This document shows positions 36,585 to 44,050 of a stretch of 64,000 nucleotides of DNA, in pieces (within the stretch, counting starts at the first letter, position 1; the number at the start of each line of letters is the position of its first letter). Where the stretch lies: assembly GCF_000013025.1 (NCBI RefSeq), contig NC_008358.1:2728001-2792000 (forward strand), read 5' to 3'. The position numbers and the translations under genes are program-made. The DNA comes from Hyphomonas neptunium ATCC 15444. Its GTDB lineage: Bacteria > Pseudomonadota > Alphaproteobacteria > Caulobacterales > Hyphomonadaceae. Below the pieces are notes generated by a model. It did not search any database. It was not told the origin of the DNA and was given only the letters and a program-made list of their open reading frames with translations.

Positions 36585-37208
36585 ATGAGTATCGAAGCCG
36601 ACAAGACTGCCCTGCGCCACCGGATGCGCACCCTTCGCGCAGAGGCCGCCGCCCGCGATCCTGACGCCGCAGAGCGCCTCGCAGACATTTTTCCGATGAA
36701 ACTTCTGGAGCGTTACGGCCCGGTCGTGTCGGGCTATGTCGCCATCAATGAGGAACTTGATCCTTTCCCCCTGATGGAGCGCCTGGCCCGCGCCGGGGCC
36801 GAGCTTTGCCTGCCCCGCATGGAGGAAACCGGCATCAGCTGGCGGCTCTGGTCCCCTGGCGAACCGCTGGACCGGCGCCCGTTCGGCCTTTCCGAGCCCT
36901 CCGCTGACGCGCCGGAAGTGACCCCAACCCTCGTTCTGACGCCCCTCCTGGCCTATGACACGCTGGGAAACCGGCTCGGCTATGGCCGGGGCCATTACGA
37001 CGCCGCCCTGGAAAAACTTCGCGCCAAGGGCCGCGCCTTCGCCTGCGCGATCGCCTATGCCGCCCAGCAGATCGACAAGGTGCCCTGCGAACCCCACGAC
37101 CAGCCGCTCGATTGGGCGATCACGCCCATTGGCTCTGTTCCGCTGTTCATGATGCGGAACCGCAGCTCCCTGACGGCGCCCGCAACCGATGGCGGCGACG
37201 CCAGCTGA
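36585..37208 (+). CDS. 5-formyltetrahydrofolate cyclo-ligase
   Basis: 207 residues, close to the family norm. It converts 5-formyl-THF to 5,10-methenyl-THF using ATP. The signature LGYGRGHYDAAL (about residues 130-141) is the conserved nucleotide and folate loop, and an N-terminal K/R-rich helix is present (DKTALRHRMRTLR). The ATG at 36585 is preceded by AGGAGGGC. The upstream DNA looks like 6S RNA, so the gene is probably co-transcribed with it or lies just downstream of it. Confidence 0.93.
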   Translation: MSIEADKTALRHRMRTLRAEAAARDPDAAERLADIFPMKLLERYGPVVSGYVAINEELDPFPLMERLARAGAELCLPRMEETGISWRLWSPGEPLDRRPFGLSEPSADAPEVTPTLVLTPLLAYDTLGNRLGYGRGHYDAALEKLRAKGRAFACAIAYAAQQIDKVPCEPHDQPLDWAITPIGSVPLFMMRNRSSLTAPATDGGDAS

Positions 37209-37282
37209 CCCTCGGGGTTTTGCTTAACAAATAGTTGGCGCATAACTTGCTCTTCACGAAGGCTTAACCTTCGGAGGACGTC

Positions 37283-38284
37283 ATGGGTGAGATCGGCAAA
37301 GCTGGGTCAAATTTCTGGACCAAGACAGGCCAAAACATCGACGCGCTGGTTGTTTCCTGCCTCATGGCGGTCGCGGCCGGGGGCATCACAGCTCTGACGC
37401 CCGCTCCCGCTCCATCGCCTTACACCGGCAAAGCGCCTCAGCAGATTGCCGCCGCCCTGCCCCAGGCGGCCCCGCGCACCTCCGGCACCATGTACTACCC
37501 CTGGACTGCGCCAAAGCCCTACACGCCCGACCTGCCCGAGCCCAAAGCGCCTGCTACACCGTTGAATTCTCAGGAATCCTTTCTGACGCGCCTGGAAACA
37601 CCTGACGCAGACAGCATGCTGTACGCGTCCAACTATGACGTCAAAGACAGCCATTATGGCTGCCATTGGCGGGGCGAGAATGTCGAAAAGACCCCCAGCG
37701 GCGCCCTGCTGGCGATCCACCGCGTCAAAGGCGCGTCCCAACCCTGCACCGCCGCCGAAATGCAGACTGCCGGTCATTACAGCTATGGCCGCTATGAAGT
37801 GATCATGCGTCCGGCACGCGGATCAGGCCTGGTTTCGTCCTTCTTCACCTATACAGGCGGCTATTTTGGCGACCCCCATGATGAAATCGACATCGAATTC
37901 CTGGGCAAGGACACAACCCGAATTCACTTCAACTATTTTCGCAAAGGCAAGACCGGCGCCGACGAGATCTTCGATCTTCCCTTCGATGCCGCCGATGCAG
38001 ACCGCCTCTATGCGTTCGAATGGACGCCTGAGGGCATCACCTGGTTTGTCGAAGGCGTGCCCTATTACACCACGCCGGCAGAAGATTCCGGCCTGCCGGT
38101 TGCACCCGGACGGGTCTACATGAACGTGTGGGCGGGCGAACCCTGGATCGAGCAATGGACGGGCACGCCGACATACCGGTCCGGCGCAGGCGCCCATTAC
38201 AGCTGCGTCTCATTCGTACCGCTGGGCCAAAAAGGCGCCGGATGCGGCGACGATTATACGCCGCCTGCCGTCCTCAGCCCTTGA
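37283..38284 (+). CDS. glycoside hydrolase family 16 protein
   Basis: 333 residues. An N-terminal hydrophobic stretch (DALVVSCLMAVAAGG) and a Pro-rich linker to about residue 100 precede the GH16 jelly-roll domain. The catalytic motif HDEIDIEFLG gives Glu201, Asp203 and Glu205, the retaining beta-glucanase set. Upstream YGRYEVIMRPA and downstream EWTPEGITWFVEG are typical GH16 blocks. Probable substrates are beta-glucans or algal galactans; the family does not decide. Its last 11 bp overlap the convergent DUF1476 gene. Confidence 0.9.
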   Translation: MGEIGKAGSNFWTKTGQNIDALVVSCLMAVAAGGITALTPAPAPSPYTGKAPQQIAAALPQAAPRTSGTMYYPWTAPKPYTPDLPEPKAPATPLNSQESFLTRLETPDADSMLYASNYDVKDSHYGCHWRGENVEKTPSGALLAIHRVKGASQPCTAAEMQTAGHYSYGRYEVIMRPARGSGLVSSFFTYTGGYFGDPHDEIDIEFLGKDTTRIHFNYFRKGKTGADEIFDLPFDAADADRLYAFEWTPEGITWFVEGVPYYTTPAEDSGLPVAPGRVYMNVWAGEPWIEQWTGTPTYRSGAGAHYSCVSFVPLGQKGAGCGDDYTPPAVLSP

Positions 38285-38603
38285 TATCGTTGATGATCTG
38301 CTCGCGGGCGATCGGCAGCAAACGCGCCATTTCTTCCCGGACCTGGGCCTCCGTGCGGGTCAGCCCGGCCTTTTCGAGATCGCCGCGCACCTTGCGCACG
38401 ACATCATCGTCTCCAGCCTCTTCGAGGTCTGCGATCACCACGGATTTCGCATAGACGTCGGCATCGGCGTCTTTCAGCCCAAGCAGCTCAGCGGCCCAGA
38501 GGCCCAGGAGCTTGTTGCGGCGCGCGTTGATCTTGAACTGTGTTTCCTGATCAAGGGCGTAGCGAGCTTCCTCTGCGCGTTCGCGATCATCGAATGTGCT
38601 CAT
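38274..38603 (-). CDS. DUF1476 protein, F1-ATPase zeta-type inhibitor
   Basis: 109 residues. The start MSTFDDRERAEEARYALDQE at 38603 and the four-helix body (FKINARRNKLLGLWAAELLG onwards) match DUF1476, whose Paracoccus member is the zeta subunit that blocks ATP hydrolysis by alphaproteobacterial F1FO-ATP synthase through its N-terminal segment. The inhibitory N-terminus is intact. No atp genes lie nearby. The gene is divergent from purC across 182 bp. Confidence 0.9.
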   Translation of the reverse strand: MSTFDDRERAEEARYALDQETQFKINARRNKLLGLWAAELLGLKDADADVYAKSVVIADLEEAGDDDVVRKVRGDLEKAGLTRTEAQVREEMARLLPIAREQIINDIKG

Positions 38604-38785
38604 GAAGGTGGCCCTTTCGCTTCTGCCGGTCTCTATCGGCGCTGATATAGGGTGGATCATCAGGTGTTCGCAATAATTGTTTCTGTCACGGGTTTCGCGT
38701 AACAGTCCGCGCTTCAGGGGAGCGGGGCGAATGATTCCCGTTGGCAACGCATTTCCCTACGAACGCGCAGGAAAGGCCGGACGAG

Positions 38786-39565
38786 ATGAACAAGCGCCGC
38801 GTCATCTACGAAGGAAAAGCGAAAATCCTCTATGAGGGCCCCGAACCGGGCACGCTGATCCAGTATTTCAAGGACGACACCACCGCGTTCGATGCGACCA
38901 AGAAGGCCGTGCTCGATGGTAAAGGGGTTCTGAACAACCGCATCAGCGAGTTCATCATGACCCATCTGACGTCGGTTGGCGTGCCCAACCACTTCATACG
39001 CCGCCTCAATATGCGCGAGCAGCTGGTCCGCAAGGTCGACATCATCCCGCTCGAAGTGGTCGTGCGCAACATCGCCGCAGGATCGCTTTCCACGCGCCTC
39101 GGAATTCCCGAAGGCCAGTCCCTTCCGCGCCCGCTGGTGGAGTTCTACTTCAAGAACGATGCCCTGCATGACCCCATGGTCTCCGAGGAGCACATTGCCG
39201 CCTTTGGCTGGGCCACCGCCCAGGAATATGACGACATCATCGCCCTCGCCCTGCGCGTGAACGATTTCATGTCGGGTCTCTTCGCAGGCGCCGGCATCCG
39301 CCTGGTCGATTTCAAGATCGAGTTTGGCCGCTGGTTCGAGAATGACCACGACATGCCGCGCATCCTTCTGGCCGACGAAATCAGCCCGGACAGCTGCCGC
39401 CTCTGGGACGCCAAAACCGGCGAAAAGATGGACAAGGACCGCTTCCGCCGCGACATGGGCGGCGTAACCGAGGCTTATGCCGAAGTTGCCCGCCGTCTCG
39501 GCATCATCCGGGAATCAGGCGAAGAGACCGACAACGTCATCCACTTCACCGGCGGGAGCAAATAA
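38786..39565 (+). CDS. purC: phosphoribosylaminoimidazole-succinocarboxamide synthase
   Basis: 259 residues. It joins aspartate to CAIR in purine synthesis using [16 protein letters not shown] is the N-terminal ATP-binding motif, and [24 protein letters not shown] and LVDFKIEFG are conserved SAICAR synthase blocks. I chose ATG 38786 ([12 protein letters not shown]), downstream of AGGAAAGG. The stop codon shares a base with the purS start (TAATG), so the pair is translationally coupled. Confidence 0.97.
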   Translation: MNKRRVIYEGKAKILYEGPEPGTLIQYFKDDTTAFDATKKAVLDGKGVLNNRISEFIMTHLTSVGVPNHFIRRLNMREQLVRKVDIIPLEVVVRNIAAGSLSTRLGIPEGQSLPRPLVEFYFKNDALHDPMVSEEHIAAFGWATAQEYDDIIALALRVNDFMSGLFAGAGIRLVDFKIEFGRWFENDHDMPRILLADEISPDSCRLWDAKTGEKMDKDRFRRDMGGVTEAYAEVARRLGIIRESGEETDNVIHFTGGSK

Positions 39566-39807
39566 TGAAAGCGGTCGTTCACGTATCCCTTAAATCCGGC
39601 GTGCTGGACCCTCAGGGCAAGGCCGTTGCCGACACCCTCGCCCGCATGGGCTATAGCGAAGTCGGCAGCGCCCGCGTCGGCAAGGTGATCGAGCTGGACC
39701 TGACAGGCGCCCCGGACAAATCCGCTGCCGAAGCGCGCGTCAAGGAAATGTGCGAGAAGCTGCTGGCGAATACCGTCATCGAAAGCTACCGCATCGAACT
39801 GGTGTGA
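39565..39807 (+). CDS. purS: phosphoribosylformylglycinamidine synthase subunit PurS
   Basis: 80 residues, the normal size for the small subunit of the three-part FGAM synthase (PurL-PurQ-PurS). The conserved start KAVVHVSLKSGVLDPQGKAV and the LLANTVIESYRIEL end match. PurS bridges PurL and PurQ and helps ammonia transfer. purQ and purL do not follow; a terminator and a TetR gene come next, so the remaining subunits are encoded elsewhere. Confidence 0.96.
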   Translation: MKAVVHVSLKSGVLDPQGKAVADTLARMGYSEVGSARVGKVIELDLTGAPDKSAAEARVKEMCEKLLANTVIESYRIELV

Positions 39808-39830
39808 GCTGCCGTGCAGCGCGGATGTGA

Positions 39831-39855
39831 AGGGGCCCCTCCGGGCCCCTTTTTG
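39831..39855 (+). terminator. rho-independent terminator after purS
   Basis: AGGGGCCC (39831-39838) pairs with GGGCCCCT (39843-39850) around a CTCC loop, followed by a run of T residues. Confidence 0.92.
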
Positions 39856-39903
39856 TTTGTGGTTGCCGTCTGGGCCGTCTCAGACCAAAGATAAAAATTG
39901 ATT

Positions 39904-39921
39904 AGTGAGCGATTGATCACT
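39904..39921. promoter_or_regulatory. candidate TetR operator
   Basis: An 18-bp imperfect palindrome with arms AGTGAGCGA and TTGATCACT (7 of 9 positions symmetric), 57 bp before the TetR start in an otherwise AT-rich promoter stretch. Size and position suit autoregulation by the adjacent TetR protein. Confidence 0.55.
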
Positions 39922-39978
39922 TGCTATTACTGCGCCCTCATGCTACATCCGGCCTGAACACACGGGAGCCCCTGCCTC

Positions 39979-40662
39979 ATGGCCGCCAAATCCACCTCTA
40001 CAAAAGCCAATGGCAAATCCGCAACCCCTTCCAAAGGTGGCGCAAAGAACGGCGAAAAGGCAACCGTCACAAAGCCTGAGGAGCCCATCCGCCGCCCCCG
40101 CGTGCGCGATGCCCGGCCGAAAATCGAGCGCGCGGCGCTGGAGCTGTTTGTGACGGTCGGGGTGGACGCTGCCACCACACGGGAGATTGCCGAAAGCGCG
40201 CAGGTCTCCGAAGGCGCGCTTTACCGCCACTACAAGGGCAAGGATGAACTCGCCCTTGCCCTGTTCATGGAAACGCACAATCGCCTCTCCGCGATGCTGG
40301 CCGAAGCCCTGGGTGGCCAGGGCGGCCTTGATGAAAAGGTCCATGCCGCCGTCGCTGCCTATTGTTCTCTGGCAGACGAGGATTTCCTTCTGTTCTCGTT
40401 CCACCTCGTCTCGCTGAACAAATACCTGCCCTATGACAAACGCCGCGCAGACGATCCGGTTTCCATCACGGAAGGGATCATCATGGACCTGATGGACGCT
40501 GCCGCCATCCCTAAGGGCGACCCCGCCCTGAAGGCCGCCATGGCGCTGGGCGTCGTCATGCAGGCGGGGCAAAACAAGATCTATAACCGCCTGCCCGGCC
40601 CACTCTCGCGCCACGCCCCGGCGCTGGCCCGCGCTGTTCTGGCCGTTCTCAAGTCCAACTGA
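39979..40662 (+). CDS. TetR-family transcriptional regulator
   Basis: 227 residues. A Lys/Thr-rich disordered N-terminus of about 45 residues precedes the helix-turn-helix: ERAALELFVTVGVDAATTREIAESAQVSEGALYRHYKGKDEL. The C-terminal ligand domain is unremarkable. The gene is followed at 26 bp by an acyltransferase gene of the PlsC type, suggesting joint transcription and a role in membrane lipid or fatty-acid control. Confidence 0.93.
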   Translation: MAAKSTSTKANGKSATPSKGGAKNGEKATVTKPEEPIRRPRVRDARPKIERAALELFVTVGVDAATTREIAESAQVSEGALYRHYKGKDELALALFMETHNRLSAMLAEALGGQGGLDEKVHAAVAAYCSLADEDFLLFSFHLVSLNKYLPYDKRRADDPVSITEGIIMDLMDAAAIPKGDPALKAAMALGVVMQAGQNKIYNRLPGPLSRHAPALARAVLAVLKSN

Positions 40663-40688
40663 TCGTTCCCTCTACGGAGCATATCCAC

Positions 40689-41495
40689 ATGCGCGGCACT
40701 CTCTTCCAGGTGGCCTATTGGGTCCTCTCGATCTTCTATGTCCTCGTTTCACTGCCCTTCCTGGCCTGGCCGGGCCACAGCCCCGTGCGGGCGATCATCC
40801 GCAGCTACACGCGGGCGATGAACCTGGCGCTGCGCCATATTGCGGGCATCCGCAAGGAAGTGCGCGGACGCGAGCGACTGCCGCAAGGCGCCTTCGTGAT
40901 CGGCGCCAAGCACCAGAGCTGGGGCGATGGCTTCCTGATCTATCCTGAAGTCAAAGACCTCGCCTTTGTCACCGGCGACCATCTTGAGCGCTTTCCGCTC
41001 GTCGGCGGCATCCTCAAGAAGCTCGGCGCCATCGTTATCGACACTTGCGGCGGCGGCGAGAAGAAGGCTTCCTCGCTCGCCGATGGCATGAACAAGGCCA
41101 AGGCCGATGGTCGCCGCGTGTTGATCTATCCGGAAGGCCATCTGGCGCCTGTGGGCTATCACTTCCGCTACAAAGCCGGGCTCTGGCACATGGCCGAAGC
41201 GATGGGTGTGCCCGTTGTGCCGGTTGCCACCAATATCGGCGTCTTCTGGCAGCAGCAGGAAGCCCCGCGCCGCCCCGGCACCGCTGTCATCGAATTCCTC
41301 GACCCCATCCCGCCGGGCCTGCCCAAGGCAGAGTTCCTCGCCCGGCTGACCGAGGCAGTGGAACGCCGCACGGCTGAGCTGGTGGCCGAGGCGACCGGCC
41401 AGCCATTCACACCAACAACCCTGATCCCGGACCCGCCCAATGGGTTTGAGGCCTCGCCGACAGCGAGTGATCTTGCCGCCTACAAGAAGGCTTGA
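40689..41495 (+). CDS. 1-acyl-sn-glycerol-3-phosphate acyltransferase (PlsC-like)
   Basis: 268 residues with an N-terminal membrane helix (VAYWVLSIFYVLVSLPFLAW). The acyltransferase HX4D motif is HQSWGD, and the substrate block reads YPEGHLAP where many members have FPEGTR. It should transfer an acyl group to lysophosphatidate or a related lysolipid at the inner membrane. The C-terminal 40 residues are Pro/Thr-rich and not conserved in the core family. It probably forms an operon with the upstream TetR gene. Confidence 0.9.
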   Translation: MRGTLFQVAYWVLSIFYVLVSLPFLAWPGHSPVRAIIRSYTRAMNLALRHIAGIRKEVRGRERLPQGAFVIGAKHQSWGDGFLIYPEVKDLAFVTGDHLERFPLVGGILKKLGAIVIDTCGGGEKKASSLADGMNKAKADGRRVLIYPEGHLAPVGYHFRYKAGLWHMAEAMGVPVVPVATNIGVFWQQQEAPRRPGTAVIEFLDPIPPGLPKAEFLARLTEAVERRTAELVAEATGQPFTPTTLIPDPPNGFEASPTASDLAAYKKA

Positions 41496-41532
41496 GCTCT
41501 GCCCCAAACCGCCTATCTAACCTGCACAGGCA

Positions 41533-41576
41533 GGAGGACGGCCTCCCCCATATCGGGAACGCTTCGGGACGGCCCG
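41533..41576 (+). promoter_or_regulatory. guanidine-II riboswitch (mini-ykkC)
   Basis: Two hairpins with identical ACGG loops: GGAGG-ACGG-CCTCC (41533-41546) and CGGG-ACGG-CCCG (41565-41576), separated by 18 nt. Paired stem-loops with ACGR loops define the mini-ykkC class, which senses guanidinium. The second hairpin ends 16 nt before the start codon of a Gdx-type exporter, close to its ribosome binding site, so control is probably translational. Confidence 0.92.
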
Positions 41577-41592
41577 TTTACGGGAGCCCCCC

Positions 41593-41907
41593 ATGCCTTG
41601 GGTCTTTCTTGTTATCGCCGGTCTTCTGGAAATCGTCTGGGCAACCTCGATGAAGCAATCGGCCGGGTTCACCCGCCTCGGCCCCAGCCTCATTACCCTC
41701 GCCGCCATGCCTGCCAGCTTCCTGCTGCTGGCGCTTGCCATGCGCAGCCTGCCGCTGGGCACGTCTTACATGGTGTGGACGGGCATTGGCGCGGTGGGCG
41801 CGTTTATTGTGGGCATCCTGTGGATGGGCGAAGCCATAACGCCTCTGCGCGTGCTGGCGGCGGCGCTGATTGCCGGCGGTATGATCCTGATGAAAATCGC
41901 TGAATAA
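41593..41907 (+). CDS. gdx: guanidinium exporter, small multidrug resistance family
   Basis: 104 residues, four transmembrane helices. Residues Glu13, Trp16 and Ser42 match the functional residues of the Gdx (SugE) subtype, and FTRLGPS and MVWTGIGAVGAF are subtype blocks. It works as a dual-topology dimer exchanging guanidinium for protons. The guanidine-II riboswitch immediately upstream independently supports the function. The last 65 bp, from 41830, are duplicated downstream, flanking an unrelated gene. Confidence 0.95.
   Translation: MPWVFLVIAGLLEIVWATSMKQSAGFTRLGPSLITLAAMPASFLLLALAMRSLPLGTSYMVWTGIGAVGAFIVGILWMGEAITPLRVLAAALIAGGMILMKIAE
41830..41894 (+). repeat. 65-bp direct repeat, left copy (3' end of gdx)
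   Basis: Identical to 42672-42736 except for one base (A at 41836, G in the other copy). It covers the codons for the last transmembrane helix of the exporter. The two copies bound an 842-bp unit (41895-42736, counting one copy) that carries an unrelated gene. Confidence 0.95.
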
Positions 41908-42082
41908 TTCCGCATTTAATCCGGTCCGCGAGCCCCCGAGAATTTAGGCATATCCAAGTGAGGTTGAGCGGGGCGACGAAATGCCCGCTTTGCTTTGGAT
42001 CAATTGGCCGCTCCATGGATGCTTGCCAACGCACACCAGGGATTGCAATCTCCTCTTTCAGAAATGGAAGGGGAGATTTTTT

Positions 42083-42673
42083 ATGGTTCGGAAATCGGCT
42101 GCCTTGCTGGCCGCATTCGTTTTCTCGCAGGTTTCTGCGGCCGACACTGCCGCGCTTTCCTGGGAACAGCCCGCCGACACAATTTACGCGGTTGATGGCT
42201 CAGATGCAGGGACAGGAACCAACTTCTACAGTTTTTCCAGACTCATCAAGGTAAGCGGGGGCACTGGCCCAATTGTCACTTTGAACTGTCAAGCGATGTC
42301 CACGGGAGCTCACTCTCTGAACGTTGCTATCCAGATGGACCCGCAAAATACGTATGAGGAAGACCCAAAAGAGCGGCTGCGACTTTTGAACATCAATGTC
42401 GCTCTCACCGTTGATGGCAAACGGCAGTTCGAAAAATTCATGATGCACCCCAAATCCACGAAAATTATACCGATCGACAAAGCGGTAGGTAAGCGAATCT
42501 ACAACGCTGCGGTCACTGGTTCATCCGTGAGCATCAAGGTGCAAGGCAGCACTTATGATCTGGAAATTCCGGACAAAGACGATGCATTCATCGCATTCGC
42601 TCGTATCTGCCCGACGACAAACGGTGGCACTTTCGACAACTCAATCTTCGAAAATGTACAAGCACCAACCTGA
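42083..42673 (+). CDS. hypothetical exported protein inside a 65-bp repeat-flanked insert
   Basis: 196 residues with signal peptide MVRKSAALLAAFVFSQVSAAD. The mature part has predicted beta character and two Cys (TLNCQAM and ARICPTT) but no domain I recognise. A strong ribosome binding site (AAGGGGAG) precedes the ATG at 42083. The coding sequence is visibly richer in A and T than its neighbours, and codon choice differs, suggesting recent acquisition. No recombinase or transposase accompanies it. Confidence 0.75.
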   Translation: MVRKSAALLAAFVFSQVSAADTAALSWEQPADTIYAVDGSDAGTGTNFYSFSRLIKVSGGTGPIVTLNCQAMSTGAHSLNVAIQMDPQNTYEEDPKERLRLLNINVALTVDGKRQFEKFMMHPKSTKIIPIDKAVGKRIYNAAVTGSSVSIKVQGSTYDLEIPDKDDAFIAFARICPTTNGGTFDNSIFENVQAPT

Positions 42674-42752
42674 AGCCGTAACGCCTCTGCGCGTGCTGGC
42701 GGCGGCGCTGATTGCCGGCGGTATGATCCTGATGAAGGTGGCGAGCGAATAG
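42672..42752 (+). pseudogene. duplicated C-terminal fragment of gdx
   Basis: Encodes 26 residues, starting EAVTPLRVLAAA and ending LMKVASE, matching the last helix of the exporter at 41593-41907 but with no start or N-terminal part. The first 65 bp are the right copy of the direct repeat; the ends then diverge (KIAE in the intact gene, KVASE here). This is the displaced original 3' end or a by-product of the insertion. Confidence 0.88.
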
Positions 42753-42754
42753 GC

Positions 42755-43243
42755 TCAAGCCATCAGGGCCGCCCGCCACAGCGCGCACTTAGCTTCCAGA
42801 TTGAGGGATGCGTAGGCGGGGCTCGTGGAGGGCAGGACGACCGCCTCTGCGCTGGCTGGCTGGTGCTGGGCGGCGTGTTTGCGGAAGCTGGCGGCTGCCT
42901 TGCCGCCATTGAGGCCTATATGGCGAATGTTTGGATGCGCGGCGAAGAAGGTGGCGAAGTCGTTTGGCACTTCGCCGCGGATAGCAGCGTCCAGGCTGCC
43001 CTCGCGCTGGCAGAGCTGCAGCACGTCCCAGACGGCCACCTTGCGCCGCGCCAGTACCCTCACACGGTCAGGATAGGACAAATCGGGACACGCGCCGAAC
43101 AAAGCGCACATGATCGGCCAGAAGGCGTTGCGGGGATGGGCGTAATACTGGCCCGCCTCCAGAGAGGCGATGCCGGGCATACTGCCCAGGATCAGGATTT
43201 CAGCATCGGGGGCAGCAATCGGGGGGAAACCTCGAATCTGCAT
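42755..43243 (-). CDS. DNA-deoxyinosine (hypoxanthine) glycosylase, UDG superfamily
   Basis: 162 residues. ILGSMPG near the start, the YYAHPRNAFWPIM block and LPSTSPAYA match the hypoxanthine-DNA glycosylase branch (family 6) of the uracil-DNA glycosylase superfamily, which removes deaminated adenine. The first residues MQIRGFPPI are typical. It stands alone on the minus strand next to the SUF operon. Part of it contains a phased TGTCC array. Confidence 0.87.
   Translation of the reverse strand: MQIRGFPPIAAPDAEILILGSMPGIASLEAGQYYAHPRNAFWPIMCALFGACPDLSYPDRVRVLARRKVAVWDVLQLCQREGSLDAAIRGEVPNDFATFFAAHPNIRHIGLNGGKAAASFRKHAAQHQPASAEAVVLPSTSPAYASLNLEAKCALWRAALMA
43066..43101 (-). repeat. phased TGTCC array, four units, outer two degenerate (copy D)
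   Basis: On the minus strand: TGTTC at 43101, TGTCC at 43090, TGTCC at 43080, TGACC at 43070, steps of 11, 10 and 10. Each outer unit has one mismatch. It lies within the DNA glycosylase coding region. Confidence 0.5.
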
Positions 43244-43263
43244 CGGCGGCGCCAGCGTTTTGG

Positions 43264-43623
43264 CTATTCAGCCGCTGCCGGCACGATCGTCACGCTCTCG
43301 CCGCAGCCGCAGGCATCGGTCTGGTTGGGGTTCCGGAACACGAATTTCTCGTGAAGCAGCGTGGTTTCGTAGTCGAGTTCACTGCCCAGCAGGAACAGCA
43401 CAGCCTTGGCGTCGATCAGGATGGTGACGCCATTGTCCTCCACCACCTCATCGAGGGCAGCAGGCTCAGAGGCATAGTCCATAACGTATTCCATGCCCGC
43501 GCAGCCACCATTGGTGACGCCCACGCGCAGATAGCCCATGCCGCGTTCAGCCATGATGTCTTTGACCCGCTCGGCAGCGGCGTCAGACAGGCGGACAGGT
43601 TTCGGACGAGGTCTACGGGCCAT
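43264..43623 (-). CDS. sufA: A-type Fe-S carrier protein
   Basis: 119 residues, ending the SUF operon. The three conserved cysteines of A-type carriers are present in GGCAGM and in ACGCGES near the C-terminus. It accepts a cluster from SufBCD and passes it to target proteins. I chose the ATG at 43623 (MARRPRPKPVRL); the longer frame has no extra conservation. sufT lies 35 bp upstream in the transcript. Confidence 0.92.
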   Translation of the reverse strand: MARRPRPKPVRLSDAAAERVKDIMAERGMGYLRVGVTNGGCAGMEYVMDYASEPAALDEVVEDNGVTILIDAKAVLFLLGSELDYETTLLHEKFVFRNPNQTDACGCGESVTIVPAAAE

Positions 43624-43658
43624 GGTCTGTAGATAGGGGCGCGAAGCCCCTCCTTCAA

Positions 43659-44042
43659 TCAAAGCATGTTCAGCGCGAGGCGGGCTTCATCCGACATGCG
43701 GGACGGGTCCCAGGGCGGATCGAATGTCAGGGACACCTCGACAGCGGTGATGCCTTCGACGCTCTTCGCCGCGTTCTCTACCCAGCCGGGCATCTCGCCC
43801 GCCACGGGGCAGCCTGGCGCCGTGAGCGTCATTTCGATGTCCACCTTGCGGTCGTCATCAACATCAACTTTGTAAATCAGGCCCAGTTCATAGATGTCGA
43901 CCGGGATTTCCGGGTCGTACACCGTCTTGAACGCAGCGATGAGCTCGTCCGTCAAACGATCCAGCTCATCTTGCGGAATCGCGGAGACAGCATCCGGATC
44001 GCGGACGCCGAGCAGGTCTTGGGAGGTCATGTCATCGGCCAT
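43659..44042 (-). CDS. sufT: SUF-associated MIP18/DUF59-family protein
   Basis: 127 residues. DPEIPVDIYELGLIYKV and LTAPGCPVAGEMPGWV are the MIP18/PaaD-like signatures; the Cys in APGCP is the conserved one. SufT proteins assist Fe-S cluster maturation when demand is high. It lies between sufS and sufA in the operon, 8 bp after sufS. Confidence 0.93.
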   Translation of the reverse strand: MADDMTSQDLLGVRDPDAVSAIPQDELDRLTDELIAAFKTVYDPEIPVDIYELGLIYKVDVDDDRKVDIEMTLTAPGCPVAGEMPGWVENAAKSVEGITAVEVSLTFDPPWDPSRMSDEARLALNML

Positions 44043-44050
44043 ATACGTAC

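Noticed and set aside
37225-37275. TTAAC-type sequences upstream of the GH16 gene that recall CtrA half-sites
   Set aside because: The spacing does not give the TTAA-N7-TTAA pattern; too weak to list as a site.
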